Made by a program: the position numbers and the translations under genes
Part shown: in pieces, positions 55,052 to 63,901 of the stretch
How the letters are laid out: the number at the start of each line of letters is the position of its first letter
How positions within the stretch are numbered: position 1 is the stretch's first letter
Notes under the pieces: generated by a model
Seen by the model: only the letters and a program-made list of their open reading frames with translations
The model's database searches: none
What the model was told of the DNA's origin: nothing
Assembly: GCF_016916835.1 (NCBI RefSeq)
Contig: NZ_JAFFIX010000018.1
Coordinates: 1 to 64,000, forward strand
DNA from: Actinacidiphila bryophytorum
Lineage (GTDB): Bacteria; Actinomycetota; Actinomycetes; Streptomycetales; Streptomycetaceae
Direction: 5' to 3'
Length of the DNA: 64,000 bases

Positions 55052-55537
55052 ATCGACCTCGGCTACGCCCTCTCCCGCCGCTTCCCCGACCCGCCGCAGA
55101 CGGACTACCGCACGGCGGACGTACGGGCGCTGCGGCACGACCTCTTCTGCGGCGACGTCTACCTCGCCGAGGGCGAGCGGGAGCTGTCCACCGCGTGGGG
55201 GTGGGTGCCGGTGCTGGACTTCGCGTGGGCGCTGTGCGACATCGCGGAGCAGCTGGACCGCGACCCCGCGGGCAGCCGGGCGGCCCGCCCGCAACACGCC
55301 GAGTTCGACTTCACCGAGTCCACCGACCGGCTGCGTTTCGTACGCCGCTTCGGCCATGTCGACGTGACCGCCGACTGGCTCCCCGACGAGCCGCCGCTGC
55401 CCGTCCGGCACGCGGAACTGCGCCGCGAGGCACGGGACTTCCTGCACGACGTGGTCGCCGACCTCACCGACATGCACGAGGACCTGGCGGGCAATCCCGC
55501 GATGTGGGCGCTGCTGTCCCGCTTCCCCCGGGTGTGA
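55049..55537 (+). CDS. Conserved acidic protein, unknown function
   Basis: This 162-aa soluble protein is rich in Asp, Arg, Trp and Phe (ADVRALRHDLFCGDVYLAEG, GWVPVLDFAWALCDIAEQL, RFVRRFGHVDVTADWL). It has no membrane segment or known motif. The start GTG at 55049 lies in an inverted repeat without a ribosome box, which suggests a leaderless mRNA. The neighbours terD and terB suggest the stress/tellurite context but prove no function. Confidence 0.7.
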   Translation: MIDLGYALSRRFPDPPQTDYRTADVRALRHDLFCGDVYLAEGERELSTAWGWVPVLDFAWALCDIAEQLDRDPAGSRAARPQHAEFDFTESTDRLRFVRRFGHVDVTADWLPDEPPLPVRHAELRREARDFLHDVVADLTDMHEDLAGNPAMWALLSRFPRV

Positions 55538-55647
55538 GCCGCCTCCCGGGCCGCCGGGGTGGCGGGCGTTACCGTCGGCTTGGGAACTCCTTTACGCTCC
55601 GGAAGAGTTCTCAGACCATAACGACCGCCTGTGCGAGGAGACCCCAG

Positions 55648-56103
55648 ATGGCCCTGTGGGACCGTTTCAAAGAGTCCGCGAGCAACATGCAGAACCAGCT
55701 CAACGCGAAGAAGAACGACCTCAAGAGCGGCGCCTTCCGGGACGCCAGCATGGCGATGTGCGCGCTGGTGTCGGCCGCCGACGGCACCATCGACCCGGCG
55801 GAGCGGCAGCGGGTCGCCGCGCTGATCGGCACCAACGAGGTGCTGCAGAACTTCCCGGCGCTGGACCTGCAGCGCCGCTTCGAGGACTACCTGTCCAAGC
55901 TCACCGCCGACTTCGCCTTCGGCAAGGTGGCGATCCTGCAGGAGATCGCCAAGGTGCAGAAGAAGCCGACCGAGGCGCGTGCGGTGATCCAGATCGGCAT
56001 CGTCATCGGCGGTGCCGACGGCGACTTCGACAAGACCGAGCAGGCCGTGGTGCGCGAGGCGTGCTACGCGGTGGGGCTCAACCCGCAGGAGTTCGACCTC
56101 TGA
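55648..56103 (+). CDS. TerB-family tellurite-resistance-like protein
   Basis: This 151-aa helical protein contains AMCALVSAADGTIDPAERQRVAALI and GIVIGGADGDFDKTEQAVVREACYAVGL, repeated acidic helix-loop segments typical of TerB. It probably binds metal ions and works with TerD in stress resistance. The ATG at 55648 follows GCGAGGAGACCCC. Confidence 0.9.
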   Translation: MALWDRFKESASNMQNQLNAKKNDLKSGAFRDASMAMCALVSAADGTIDPAERQRVAALIGTNEVLQNFPALDLQRRFEDYLSKLTADFAFGKVAILQEIAKVQKKPTEARAVIQIGIVIGGADGDFDKTEQAVVREACYAVGLNPQEFDL

Positions 56104-56378
56104 CCGCCCGCCGGCCGCCCGGCCGGCCCGCACCGGCGGCAGGCATGCCCGGGACGCATCCGCGCGTCCCGGGCATCGGCATATGCCCAGAAAACGGCGC
56201 AGCCGCGGTCACAGGCCGGTCGCGCCTTGCGGATACCCGGTACGTTCGGCTCCGTTGGCGGGTAATACTTGCGTGACACTCTGTGGCAGGCACAGATACC
56301 TGAGGTTTCGGGGAACCTCGGGCGCGGGGGCGCCCTCCGGTATCCGCACGGCCCCGGATCACCAAGGGAGGAAGGTAC
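56104..56378. other. Terminator and promoter gap before the LuxR pair
   Basis: A 13-bp stem (56145-56157 with 56164-56176) is a likely terminator of the terB-like gene. Further inverted repeats, CTGTG/CACAG at 56281-56295 and GAGGTT/AACCTC near 56303-56320, precede the first LuxR-type gene. Confidence 0.6.
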
Positions 56379-57437
56379 ATGCTTCCCGTACCGAGTGAGG
56401 ACGCGTGCCCGAAAGGGTCGGCGGGCACGTCGGGCGGAGTCAGCACCCAGCGGGACGAGGACGCGGCGCTCGCCCTGTACGAGATGCTGCGCACCAGCGG
56501 CGGGGTCCCCGAGGACGGCCGCTACCCCGATCTCGACACCGGCGACCCGCACGGCCGCGGCTGGCGCCGGCTGCGCGAACTGGGCCTGGTCCAGGTGCGC
56601 GACGGTGTCGCCGAGGCGGTCGACCCCGACGCGGCGCTGGCCAGGGCCATGGACGACTACCAGGCCAACGCGGCGGAGCAGCTGCGCAGCGGGGTACGGT
56701 TGCAGCGCGTGACCGAGGCGCTGCTGTCGGTCTACCGGCCGTCGGTGCAGCGCGAGATCAGCCAGGTCGCGGTGGAGTTCATCACCGACCCGCGGCGCAA
56801 GCAGCGCACCAGGCTCGACCTGTCGGACGCCGCCCGCGAGTCGTGCAGCTCGATGCACCCCGGGCCGATGCCGCCGATCGAGGTGCTGGAGGCCTCCCTC
56901 GAACACGACCGCACGATCATCGCCCGCGGGGTGCGCAGCCGGGCGATCTACCCGATGTCCTGCCTGCACTCCCCCAAGTACGCCCGCTACCTGCACGACC
57001 TGGCCGACGCCGGGGTGGAGCTGCGGCTCGTCGACCACGCGCCCTTCGACATGCTCACCTTCGACGAGAACGCCGCGGTGCTCGCGGCCTTCCCCGACCG
57101 GCCGAGCGACGCGGTCATCGTCATCAGGGGCGCCGCGCTGATGCTCTCCTTCCAGGCGGTCTACGAGGACTGCTGGCTGCGCGGCCTGACCCTGGCGCGG
57201 GCGTCGGCGACCAGCGCGGACGACAGCGAGATCACCGCACAGGAGCGGGTGATCATCCGGCTGATGGCCTCCGGGCTGAGCGACGACCAGATCGCCCGCA
57301 AACTGGGGGTGCACCGGCGTACGGTCCAGCGGGCCATCTCCAAGCTGATGGAGCGGCTGAACGCGAGCAGCCGCTTCGAGGCCGGGCTGAAACTCGCGGG
57401 CGACGCGGAGTTCGCGAAGACCTTCGTGGTGCAGTGA
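56379..57437 (+). CDS. LuxR-type regulator, tandem copy A
   Basis: This 352-aa protein has an N-terminal winged-helix-like domain (EDAALALYEMLRTSGGV, RRLRELGLVQVRDG), a middle domain with MHPGPMPPIEVLEASLEHDRTIIARGVRSRAIYP in parts, a TrmB/PLD-like sensor pattern, and a C-terminal LuxR helix-turn-helix (ITAQERVIIRLMASGLSDDQIARKLGVHRRTVQRA in parts). The ATG at 56379 follows AAGGGAGGAAGG. The next gene is a paralogue that overlaps or nearly abuts it. The ligand and targets are unknown. Confidence 0.85.
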   Translation: MLPVPSEDACPKGSAGTSGGVSTQRDEDAALALYEMLRTSGGVPEDGRYPDLDTGDPHGRGWRRLRELGLVQVRDGVAEAVDPDAALARAMDDYQANAAEQLRSGVRLQRVTEALLSVYRPSVQREISQVAVEFITDPRRKQRTRLDLSDAARESCSSMHPGPMPPIEVLEASLEHDRTIIARGVRSRAIYPMSCLHSPKYARYLHDLADAGVELRLVDHAPFDMLTFDENAAVLAAFPDRPSDAVIVIRGAALMLSFQAVYEDCWLRGLTLARASATSADDSEITAQERVIIRLMASGLSDDQIARKLGVHRRTVQRAISKLMERLNASSRFEAGLKLAGDAEFAKTFVVQ

Positions 57438-57448
57438 AGGAGGCGGCA

Positions 57449-58471
57449 ATGGTGGTTGCCGACGCGGCCGGCAGGGACGAGGACGCCGCACTCGCCCTCT
57501 ACCGGGAGTTGCGCAAGAACGGCGAGGCGTCCGTGGAGGAGCTGCGGGTGTCCGCGGGCCTGGACGTGGCGCGGGCCGCGGCCGGCTGGGCCTGGCTGGA
57601 ACGGCTCGGCCTGGTGCGGGCCAAGGACGGCGGCCCCGCCAAACCCGTGGAGCCGCACGCGGCGATCCTCGGCGCGATGGAGTCGTACAGGACGGCGGCG
57701 ACCGAGCACGAGCGCAGCGCCCGCGAGATGCAGCGGGTGCTGGACTCGCTGATGACGGTCTACGAGCCCGCGGTGGCGCAGGACGACGCGGTGGGCGTCG
57801 CGGTGCGCTTCCTGGGCGGCGACGCGCACAAGAAGCAGATGATGATCGACCTCAACGAGTCGATGCGCATCAGCTGCGACTCGCTGCACCCCGGGCCGAT
57901 GCCGCCGATGGAGATCCTCAACTCGTCCCTGGAAAGGGACCGGACGATGCTCGCGCGAGGCGTGCGGGTGCGGGCCATCTACCCGCGCTCGATCCTGCAC
58001 ACCCCCCGGTACCTGCGCTACCTGCAGGACATGACGGCGCTGGGCGCCGAGGTGCGGCTGATCGACCACGCTCCCTACGACCTGCTGGTCTTCGACCGGC
58101 ACACCGCGCTGCTCGCGGCCGACCCGGAGGACCCGAGCCACTCGCTGGCGGTCGTGGTCGGGGCGGTCCTGGTCAAGTCCTACATCGCGCTCTTCGAGGA
58201 CTTCTGGCTGCGGGCCGCCAGGTTCGACGCCCCCCAGCCGACGGCAGGCGGCCACCTGCCAGAGGTGACCGCGCAGGAGCGGGCGGTCATCCGGCTGATG
58301 GCCGACGGGCTGAGCGACGACCAGATCGCCCGCAAGCTCAGCGTCCACCGGCGTACGGTCCAGCGGGCCATCTCCAAGCTGATGGAGCGGCTGGACGCGA
58401 CCAGCCGCTTCGAGGCGGGCCTGAAACTGGCGTGCGACGCGGAGTTCGCGGCGCTGCTGTCCGGCGCGTGA
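57449..58471 (+). CDS. LuxR-type regulator, tandem copy B
   Basis: This 340-aa paralogue of copy A has matching domains: winged helix (EDAALALYRELRKNGEASVEEL), middle (LHPGPMPPMEILNSSLERDRTMLARGVRVRAIYP in parts) and C-terminal helix-turn-helix (VTAQERAVIRLMADGLSDDQIARKLSVHRR in parts). The ATG at 57449 follows AAGGAGG; a GTG at 57434 overlaps the stop of copy A (GTGA). The two form a coupled operon that may act as a heterodimer or sense two related ligands. Confidence 0.85.
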   Translation: MVVADAAGRDEDAALALYRELRKNGEASVEELRVSAGLDVARAAAGWAWLERLGLVRAKDGGPAKPVEPHAAILGAMESYRTAATEHERSAREMQRVLDSLMTVYEPAVAQDDAVGVAVRFLGGDAHKKQMMIDLNESMRISCDSLHPGPMPPMEILNSSLERDRTMLARGVRVRAIYPRSILHTPRYLRYLQDMTALGAEVRLIDHAPYDLLVFDRHTALLAADPEDPSHSLAVVVGAVLVKSYIALFEDFWLRAARFDAPQPTAGGHLPEVTAQERAVIRLMADGLSDDQIARKLSVHRRTVQRAISKLMERLDATSRFEAGLKLACDAEFAALLSGA

Positions 58472-58553
58472 GACCGCCGCCTGGCCGGTGGCGCGGCCCG
58501 GTCCGGCCGGTGTGGTGACCTGGCCGGTGGCGTGGTGCGCCGGCCGGTGACGC

Positions 58554-59342
58554 TCAGCGTTCCGTGAAGCGCGCCCGGTCCGCGGCCGGGAGGTGGTCGG
58601 TCAGCCGGCGCAGCAGCGCCGCGATCGGCCCCGGCATCCCGGGAAAGGTCGAGATCAGCAGGTGCACCAGGGCGAAGCCGAGTGCCGACGACTGGTCCGG
58701 GCCGGTGCGCAGCCACGCCGAGACCGCGAGCCGCACCACCCGCTCGGCGTCGGGCGAGCCCAGGCCGTGCAGCCGGGCCGCGGCCACCGTGTGGAAGTGC
58801 GTGGCCGCCTCCCAGTCCCCGTCCAGGGCCGCGTCCTGCGCCGCCCGCATGACCGCGGCCGCCCCCTCGGGGCAGGCGCGGGCCGCGCACACCTCGTGCG
58901 GCATGCCCGCCGGGTCGCCCCAGCAGGGGTCGGGCGGGCACCTGCCGGGCACCGGCAGCAGAGCGCCGTCCACCGGGCTCGCGGTGCCGTCCTCGGCGAC
59001 CAGGCAGGTCTCGACGCGGCCGTCGGCGTGGCCGACGGCGACCCGGGTGGGCCGGCCGTTCTCGCGGGCCTGCCAGGCGGCGGCGGACCAGGCCGGGTGG
59101 GTGTCGTCGGTGAGGTCGCGGGCCTGCGACATGACGGTGCCCCAGGTGTGCACGGTGCCGCCGGGCAGCACCGCGATGCTCACCGGGGTGACGGCGCCCC
59201 GGTCCGCGCCGGGGCGCGGCGCGAACCAGTCGCCCGCCCAGTACGTGGTCGCCGGCGGGATGGCGGGCAGCTCGACCGGGACCAGCCACTCCGCCCCGGT
59301 GCCGTCCCTGCCGGGTAAGGCGCTCGCGTGCCGCCCGGCCAT
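58554..59342 (-). CDS. Unknown two-part protein coupled to a decarboxylase-like gene
   Basis: This 262-aa protein has no recognised family. Residues 1-140 look beta-rich (EWLVPVELPAIPPATTYWAGDWFAPRP, VSIAVLPGGTVHTWGTV), then a cysteine cluster (PGRCPPDPCWGDPAG, HEVCAARACPEG), then a helical C-terminus (WEAATHFHTVAAARLHGLG, RVVRLAVSAWLRTG). The ATG at 59342 comes one base after the stop of the decarboxylase-like gene (TGAGATG), so translation is coupled and the proteins probably act together. Confidence 0.75.
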   Translation of the reverse strand: MAGRHASALPGRDGTGAEWLVPVELPAIPPATTYWAGDWFAPRPGADRGAVTPVSIAVLPGGTVHTWGTVMSQARDLTDDTHPAWSAAAWQARENGRPTRVAVGHADGRVETCLVAEDGTASPVDGALLPVPGRCPPDPCWGDPAGMPHEVCAARACPEGAAAVMRAAQDAALDGDWEAATHFHTVAAARLHGLGSPDAERVVRLAVSAWLRTGPDQSSALGFALVHLLISTFPGMPGPIAALLRRLTDHLPAADRARFTER

Positions 59343-59343
59343 C

Positions 59344-60621
59344 TCAGCCGTCCCGCTGGGAAGCGGCCACGGCGGCGGTACGGCTCCCGCCGGGCACAGG
59401 ACGGTGCGAAGGGCCGGCCGGCGGCGCGGTCCCCGATCCCAGGTCGCGGCACAGGGCGTCGACCGTGGCACGGGTCAGCGGCGGCAGCACGGTGAGCCGG
59501 GCGTGCGGGCCGTCGGTGTCCAGCCGCCAGCGGGTGCACACCGCGGCGGCCGGGCGGGGGAAGCGCAGGGTCAGCCCGCGCCCGGCGCGGGTGGGCCGGT
59601 AGCCGGCCTCCGCGAGGTGGTCGGCGGCGTAGCCGGCGGTGTCGTAGCACTCGTGCACCAGGGCGCGCAGCCCGTCGTAGCCGCGGTCCCGCAGCGCCGC
59701 CCACAGCAGGGCGACGGCCAGCGGGTTGGGGGTGGTGCCGCGGCCCCTGGAGGCCTTGGTGCGGGCGGTGCCGACCAGGACCACCCCGCACGGCACCGGG
59801 AGGCCCAGCAGTCGGTGTGCGGTCAGCGACAGGCTGTCGGCGCCGTCCCGCAGGTCCCACGCCAGCGGGAGCGGGGAGAAGGGGGCGAGCAGTCCGGTGT
59901 CGCCGGCGTCGACGTGGACGTGGACGGGTCCCGCGGGGGCGGCCGCCGCCCGTATCGCCGCCAGGTCGTCGTCCGCGCCCTCGGCCGCGGCGCCCGCGAG
60001 GGTGGCCAGGACGACGGCGCCGCCCGGTCTTTCCGCGGTCAGCAGCCGCAGCGCCTCGGTGTCCATGGTCCCGTCGGCGCCGTGGGGGACCTCGACGACG
60101 TCCATGCCGAGCTGGTCGGCATGGCAGCGGGCGGCGTGGTGCACGGCGGCCGACACGTACAAGGGGGCGCCGGGCAGCGCGTCGCGGCCGGCCCGCAGCC
60201 CGACGAGCAGCCCCTCGGCGCCGCCCGCGGTGACATACCCCTGGGTGTGCCGGCGGTCGCCGAGTGCCAGGTCGGTGCAGAAGTCGGCGACGGCCTGCTC
60301 GAAGGCGAGCACGGCGCCGCCCGCGGTGACCGGGTCCGGGGCGGCAGGTGAGACGGCGTCGAGGTCGATGTCCGCGAGTGCGGCCAGCATCTCGGCGTAG
60401 TCGCCGTGGTAGGAGGCGGGGAAGTCGTCGAGCAGCTCCGTCGCGTGCATCTCCGCGGACCGCAGCGCGGCCACGAGTCCGGCGAGCTGCCGGCGGGTGT
60501 CGGCCGGGTCGGCGGCGGCGAACCCGATGAGCTGGCGCGGTTCTGGCGCGACGGCGAATCCCGCGGCGCCGCCGGGCGGCGGCGCCTGTACGGGCAGTGG
60601 GGCGAACGGCAGGTACGCCAT
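59344..60621 (-). CDS. PLP-decarboxylase-like pseudoenzyme (histidine-decarboxylase fold)
   Basis: This 425-aa protein has the group II/fold-type-I decarboxylase pattern: YHGDYAEMLAALADIDL, TQGYVTAGGAEGLLVGL, LYVSAAVHHAARCHADQLG (stacking His161), HVHVDAGDTG (Asp238) and SLTAHRLLGLPVPCGVV. In active enzymes the last motif is SGHKxxGxPxPCG with the Schiff-base Lys; here residue 270 is Arg (codon at 59812-59814). Thr residues that hold the PLP phosphate are also Ala. It therefore may not bind PLP covalently. ATG 60621 follows GGAGG; it is coupled to an unknown partner. Confidence 0.82.
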   Translation of the reverse strand: MAYLPFAPLPVQAPPPGGAAGFAVAPEPRQLIGFAAADPADTRRQLAGLVAALRSAEMHATELLDDFPASYHGDYAEMLAALADIDLDAVSPAAPDPVTAGGAVLAFEQAVADFCTDLALGDRRHTQGYVTAGGAEGLLVGLRAGRDALPGAPLYVSAAVHHAARCHADQLGMDVVEVPHGADGTMDTEALRLLTAERPGGAVVLATLAGAAAEGADDDLAAIRAAAAPAGPVHVHVDAGDTGLLAPFSPLPLAWDLRDGADSLSLTAHRLLGLPVPCGVVLVGTARTKASRGRGTTPNPLAVALLWAALRDRGYDGLRALVHECYDTAGYAADHLAEAGYRPTRAGRGLTLRFPRPAAAVCTRWRLDTDGPHARLTVLPPLTRATVDALCRDLGSGTAPPAGPSHRPVPGGSRTAAVAASQRDG

Positions 60622-61254
60622 GACGACCTCCGGAAACTTCAGCGCACGAGGTGGCGGGGAGTCGGCGGGCCAGGCCGACCCCCCGCTCACCGCCGAGGGC
60701 TCCCCCCCGGAACCGGGCGGAGCGGGCCGGTGGCCCTCGGCGGCCCCGGTCGCGGCGACTCGGGGGGCCGCGACCGGGAGCAGGGTGGTGTCCGGCACTC
60801 CCCCGGCGATGTTTTCGCCGCGGTCAGTGCCGACGCGAGAATTGGTACCTGACGCCAGGTGCCTCCCGCTACGAACCCAAAGGTGCGTAATCCGGTCCGC
60901 GAGCTGGTGTTCCGTCCTGCGTTCCCGCCCCTAGCTGGCACTTCGCAGGGGGGCCGGGGCCGTTGTCCAAAATGGGACACGTACCAATGTGGACAGACCC
61001 GTTTGCGGACGGTGGCGCAAGTACGCCAATTCGGCCCCGGTGGCGCATACTTCCTGGTCGGTGGCCCGGTGATGCGCCGCGAGCAGCCGCCGCTGCTTTC
61101 CCCATTGCTCAAACCACCCTCAAATCCGCAGGTCAAACGGGGGACATGGGCATTGGTTGACAGTCATCGGGGCAAGCCAAGACCATCGAATGGCCAGTAT
61201 CGGAACGGTGACGCACGCATGCATCACCTCGGCCGGATCTCGGGGGAGATGCCC
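60622..61254. other. Long gap between the decarboxylase-like gene and the XRE gene
   Basis: The gap holds no convincing gene. It contains an inverted pair GGTACCTG/CAGGTGCC (60844-60863) and repeated TGTCC/GGACA motifs near 60962-60998. These may be regulator sites for the flanking genes. Confidence 0.5.
60844..60863. promoter_or_regulatory. Candidate operator upstream of the decarboxylase-like gene
   Basis: GGTACCTG and CAGGTGCC are inverted arms with one mismatch and a 4-bp centre, located about 220 bp before the start. Confidence 0.35.
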
Positions 61255-62076
61255 ATGGCACCGCACCACGGGGATTCCCCGCCACTGATCCACGGCTTCC
61301 TCCGCCAGGCCCGCAAGCAGCACAGCGATGCCGCCGACCGCACCTCCCCCCTGGCGGCGGGAAAGCGCCGCAGCGGGCTGAGCCAGCAGGACGTGGCCCA
61401 GTACATGGGCGTGTCGACCCGGCTGTACCAGGACTGGGAGGGCGGCGTCCGGCCGATCCCGCAGCACCGGCTGGACTCGCTCGCCGAAGCGCTCGGCCTC
61501 GACTCCGCCCGCCGCGACGAGCTGTGGTTCGTCGCCAGCGGGGGCTTCCCGCCGCGCGGCCCCAGCCGGCCCGACCCCGAGGCCGTCAGCGGCTGGACGA
61601 GCTACCTGCGCGCCCTGCCCGTCCCCTCCCTCGCCGTCGACGCCGGCTGGCGCATCGAGGAGAGCAACACCGCCTGGCAGCGGCTCTTCCTGTCCGCCGG
61701 CGAGCCCGAGCCGGCCAACCTGCTGCGGTTCGTGCTGTTCAACCCCTACGCCCGCCGGCTGTGCGGCGAATGGGAGGACGGCTGGGCCACCTCGTACCTG
61801 CGGCAGCTGCGCCTTGAGGCGGAGACCACCCGCAGCGCGGAGCTGCGCCGCATCATCGACGAGCTGCAGGACCACCCGGAACTGGCCGAGCTGTGGCGGG
61901 CGGTGGACCGCTCCAGCCGCATCACCCTGCACAACGACGGCCAGGTCCGCATCATCGTCCCCCCCGTCGGCGGCCACCCCCAGCACGTCCGCACCCTCGT
62001 CTCCACCCCGGCCCACGACCCCCGCCGCCGCATGGTGACCTTCCTCCCGACCCAGGCCACCGCCCACGCCGCCTAG
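61255..62076 (+). CDS. XRE-family regulator with MmyB-like domain
   Basis: This 273-aa regulator has an N-terminal helix-turn-helix (GLSQQDVAQYMGVSTRLYQDWEGG, residues about 38-61) and a MmyB-like C-terminal domain (LPVPSLAVDAGWRIEESNTAWQRLF, LLRFVLFNPYARRL). The ATG at 61255 is 6 nt after GGGGGAG; ATG 61249 and 61219 are in-frame alternatives. No SDR is next door, unlike the copy at 4728, so its target is unclear. Confidence 0.85.
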   Translation: MAPHHGDSPPLIHGFLRQARKQHSDAADRTSPLAAGKRRSGLSQQDVAQYMGVSTRLYQDWEGGVRPIPQHRLDSLAEALGLDSARRDELWFVASGGFPPRGPSRPDPEAVSGWTSYLRALPVPSLAVDAGWRIEESNTAWQRLFLSAGEPEPANLLRFVLFNPYARRLCGEWEDGWATSYLRQLRLEAETTRSAELRRIIDELQDHPELAELWRAVDRSSRITLHNDGQVRIIVPPVGGHPQHVRTLVSTPAHDPRRRMVTFLPTQATAHAA

Positions 62077-62328
62077 GGCGGAGCCGGTCCCGTAACCTCA
62101 CGCCCTGACGCCCCGGGGGCGTTCGCGCCACGGCCTGTTGCGCTTCACCGCGCCGCCGCCTGCCGGTATCCGCAGGGAATTCCGCTGATTCCGGTAAATG
62201 AGCCGGGAAATGCCGCCTGCCCGTGCCCGTGCGCCTCCGGCCGAGGAACCGAGAAAGTGCTCCATGCGGCGGAAACCGCCGGCCGTAGGCTGAAGACGTG
62301 GGGGACGAGACCGCCAGAAGCTGAGCGG

Positions 62329-63671
62329 TATGGGCTTTGAGCGGTGGGTCCCGGCCAGTCGCCTGACACTCGTCATGGAACGCCGTGACGGCATGCTCGT
62401 GGATTTGGCGTGCCGCGCCCAGAGCGTCCTGAAGGCCGGAGTGGTCGCCGTCTACCTTCCGGTGCCGGCCGAAGCGATGCTGGGCACCGCGGTTGCCGCT
62501 GTCGAAAGCCTGGGCATCGGTCCACTGGAACGGCTGCCCCTGGCGGAGGACGTCTACGCCACGGTCCGCGCGTACACGACCGGCAAGACCGCCGTCGCCC
62601 ACTCGATCGACATCCTCGGCAACCACCCGGAATTCGCCACCGTCGCGCCCTATCCCCTCACCGTCGCCTCCGCGCCACTGGACGCGCCAGGCAGACGGTT
62701 CGGCGCAGTCAGCGCCTTCTGGCCCGGGATCTTCCGCGAGATCGGCCCGGCCGAGATCGAGCGCGGGGGCGTCGGTGGTGATGGGCCAACTGCTCAGCGC
62801 CGGGCGCGCCTACGGCACCGACGGGCTGGACCCCGGAGAACTGCTGCGCAGTACCAACCGGCTGCTCGTCGGCCTCAACACCGACCTGTTCGCCACCTGC
62901 TGCTGCGCACGGCTGGACCCCGAGACGGGGCTCATGCGCGTGGCGACGGCAGGACATCCGCCACCGTTGATCAGAGGCGCCGCCGGCGACTATGCCGATC
63001 TCCGCCTCGACGTGGGGCCGCCGCTCGGGGTCGACGCCGACTACGGCTACACCGACGTCGGTGTCCCGCTGGAGCCGGGGGCGCTCCTGGCCTTCTACAC
63101 CGACGGGTTCCTCGGCGGCGGTACCGGGCGCGAGCTGGACCCCGACGTCATCGACACCGCCGTCGCCACCTCTCACGGGCAGCTGGAGGAGATCGGCGAC
63201 CAGGTCGTGGAGCGTACGACCGGCGCCCCCTCGACCGCGGACGATGCCGCCCTGCTGCTTCTGCGCTACGAGGAGCCCGCCGCGACGGCGCGCCGCTACA
63301 TGCGCCGTCTGGAGATACCCCGCCGCGATCTGCTCGGCGTGGAGCGCGCACGCCATTTCCTGCACGGGTGGCTCACCGCCTGGAGTCTCGGCACGGTCGA
63401 CGACGAGGCCCAGCTCCTGCTGTCGGAGATCGTGACAAATGCCCTCGTCCACGCAGACAGCGACGTCGACCTGCGCCTGCGCCGCTACCCCGGCCACCTG
63501 CGGGTGAGGTCCGCGACAGCGAACCCCCACCCCGCCATCAACGTCGGGACACCCGGCGAGGACCAGGCCGAGAGCGGACGCGGGATGATGATCGTGTCGG
63601 CCCTCGCGTCCGCCTGGGGCAACTCGCCGAGCGGCCGCGGCAAGGCCGTCTGGTTCGAACTCCCGCTGTGA
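62329..63671 (+). pseudogene. Broken GAF-PP2C(SpoIIE)-ATPase signalling gene
   Basis: From ATG 62329 one frame encodes a GAF-like N-terminus (MGFERWVPASRLTLVMERRDG, then GVVAVYLPVPAEAMLGTAVAAV) up to about 62765. From there a different frame encodes the second half of a SpoIIE-type PP2C phosphatase (SVVMGQLLSAGRAYGTDGLDP, LVGLNTDLFATCCCARLDP, GALLAFYTDGFL) and an anti-sigma-like ATPase (LLLSEIVTNALVHADSDVDLR), ending at 63671. The metal-binding first half of the phosphatase (usual GGDWYD and GDVxGHG motifs) is missing, so an internal deletion plus frameshift is likely. It is probably non-functional. Confidence 0.72.
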
Positions 63672-63845
63672 CCCGAGCACCACGGGCCGGCCGGAAGCCG
63701 CAGCGCACGGCTGCACCCTCCAGCGGGCTCCTGCCAGGACGCCCGTCGGCCGAGCCCGGCATGTCGCGCGCGCCCACGTGCGCGCGCCGGTCTTGGCGCC
63801 GTGACGGAGAAGTTCCGGGAAGGCCTCGACCGGCTGGGCGAGGTC

Positions 63846-63889
63846 GCGTGCACCCCCGGGGGGACAGGGGTCCCGCCGGGGGTGCACGC
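63846..63889. terminator. Strong hairpin between the pseudogene and the right-edge gene
   Basis: Fourteen-bp perfect arms (63846-63859 and 63876-63889) enclose a smaller GGGA/TCCC stem. It can terminate the leftward gene at the window edge. Confidence 0.75.
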
Positions 63890-63901
63890 TCTCCGGCCCT
63901 G

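Noticed and set aside
56379-60621. A RiPP or other natural-product cluster around the LuxR-type genes
   Set aside because: No precursor-like small peptide, lanthionine synthetase, YcaO, radical SAM or transporter gene is visible nearby.
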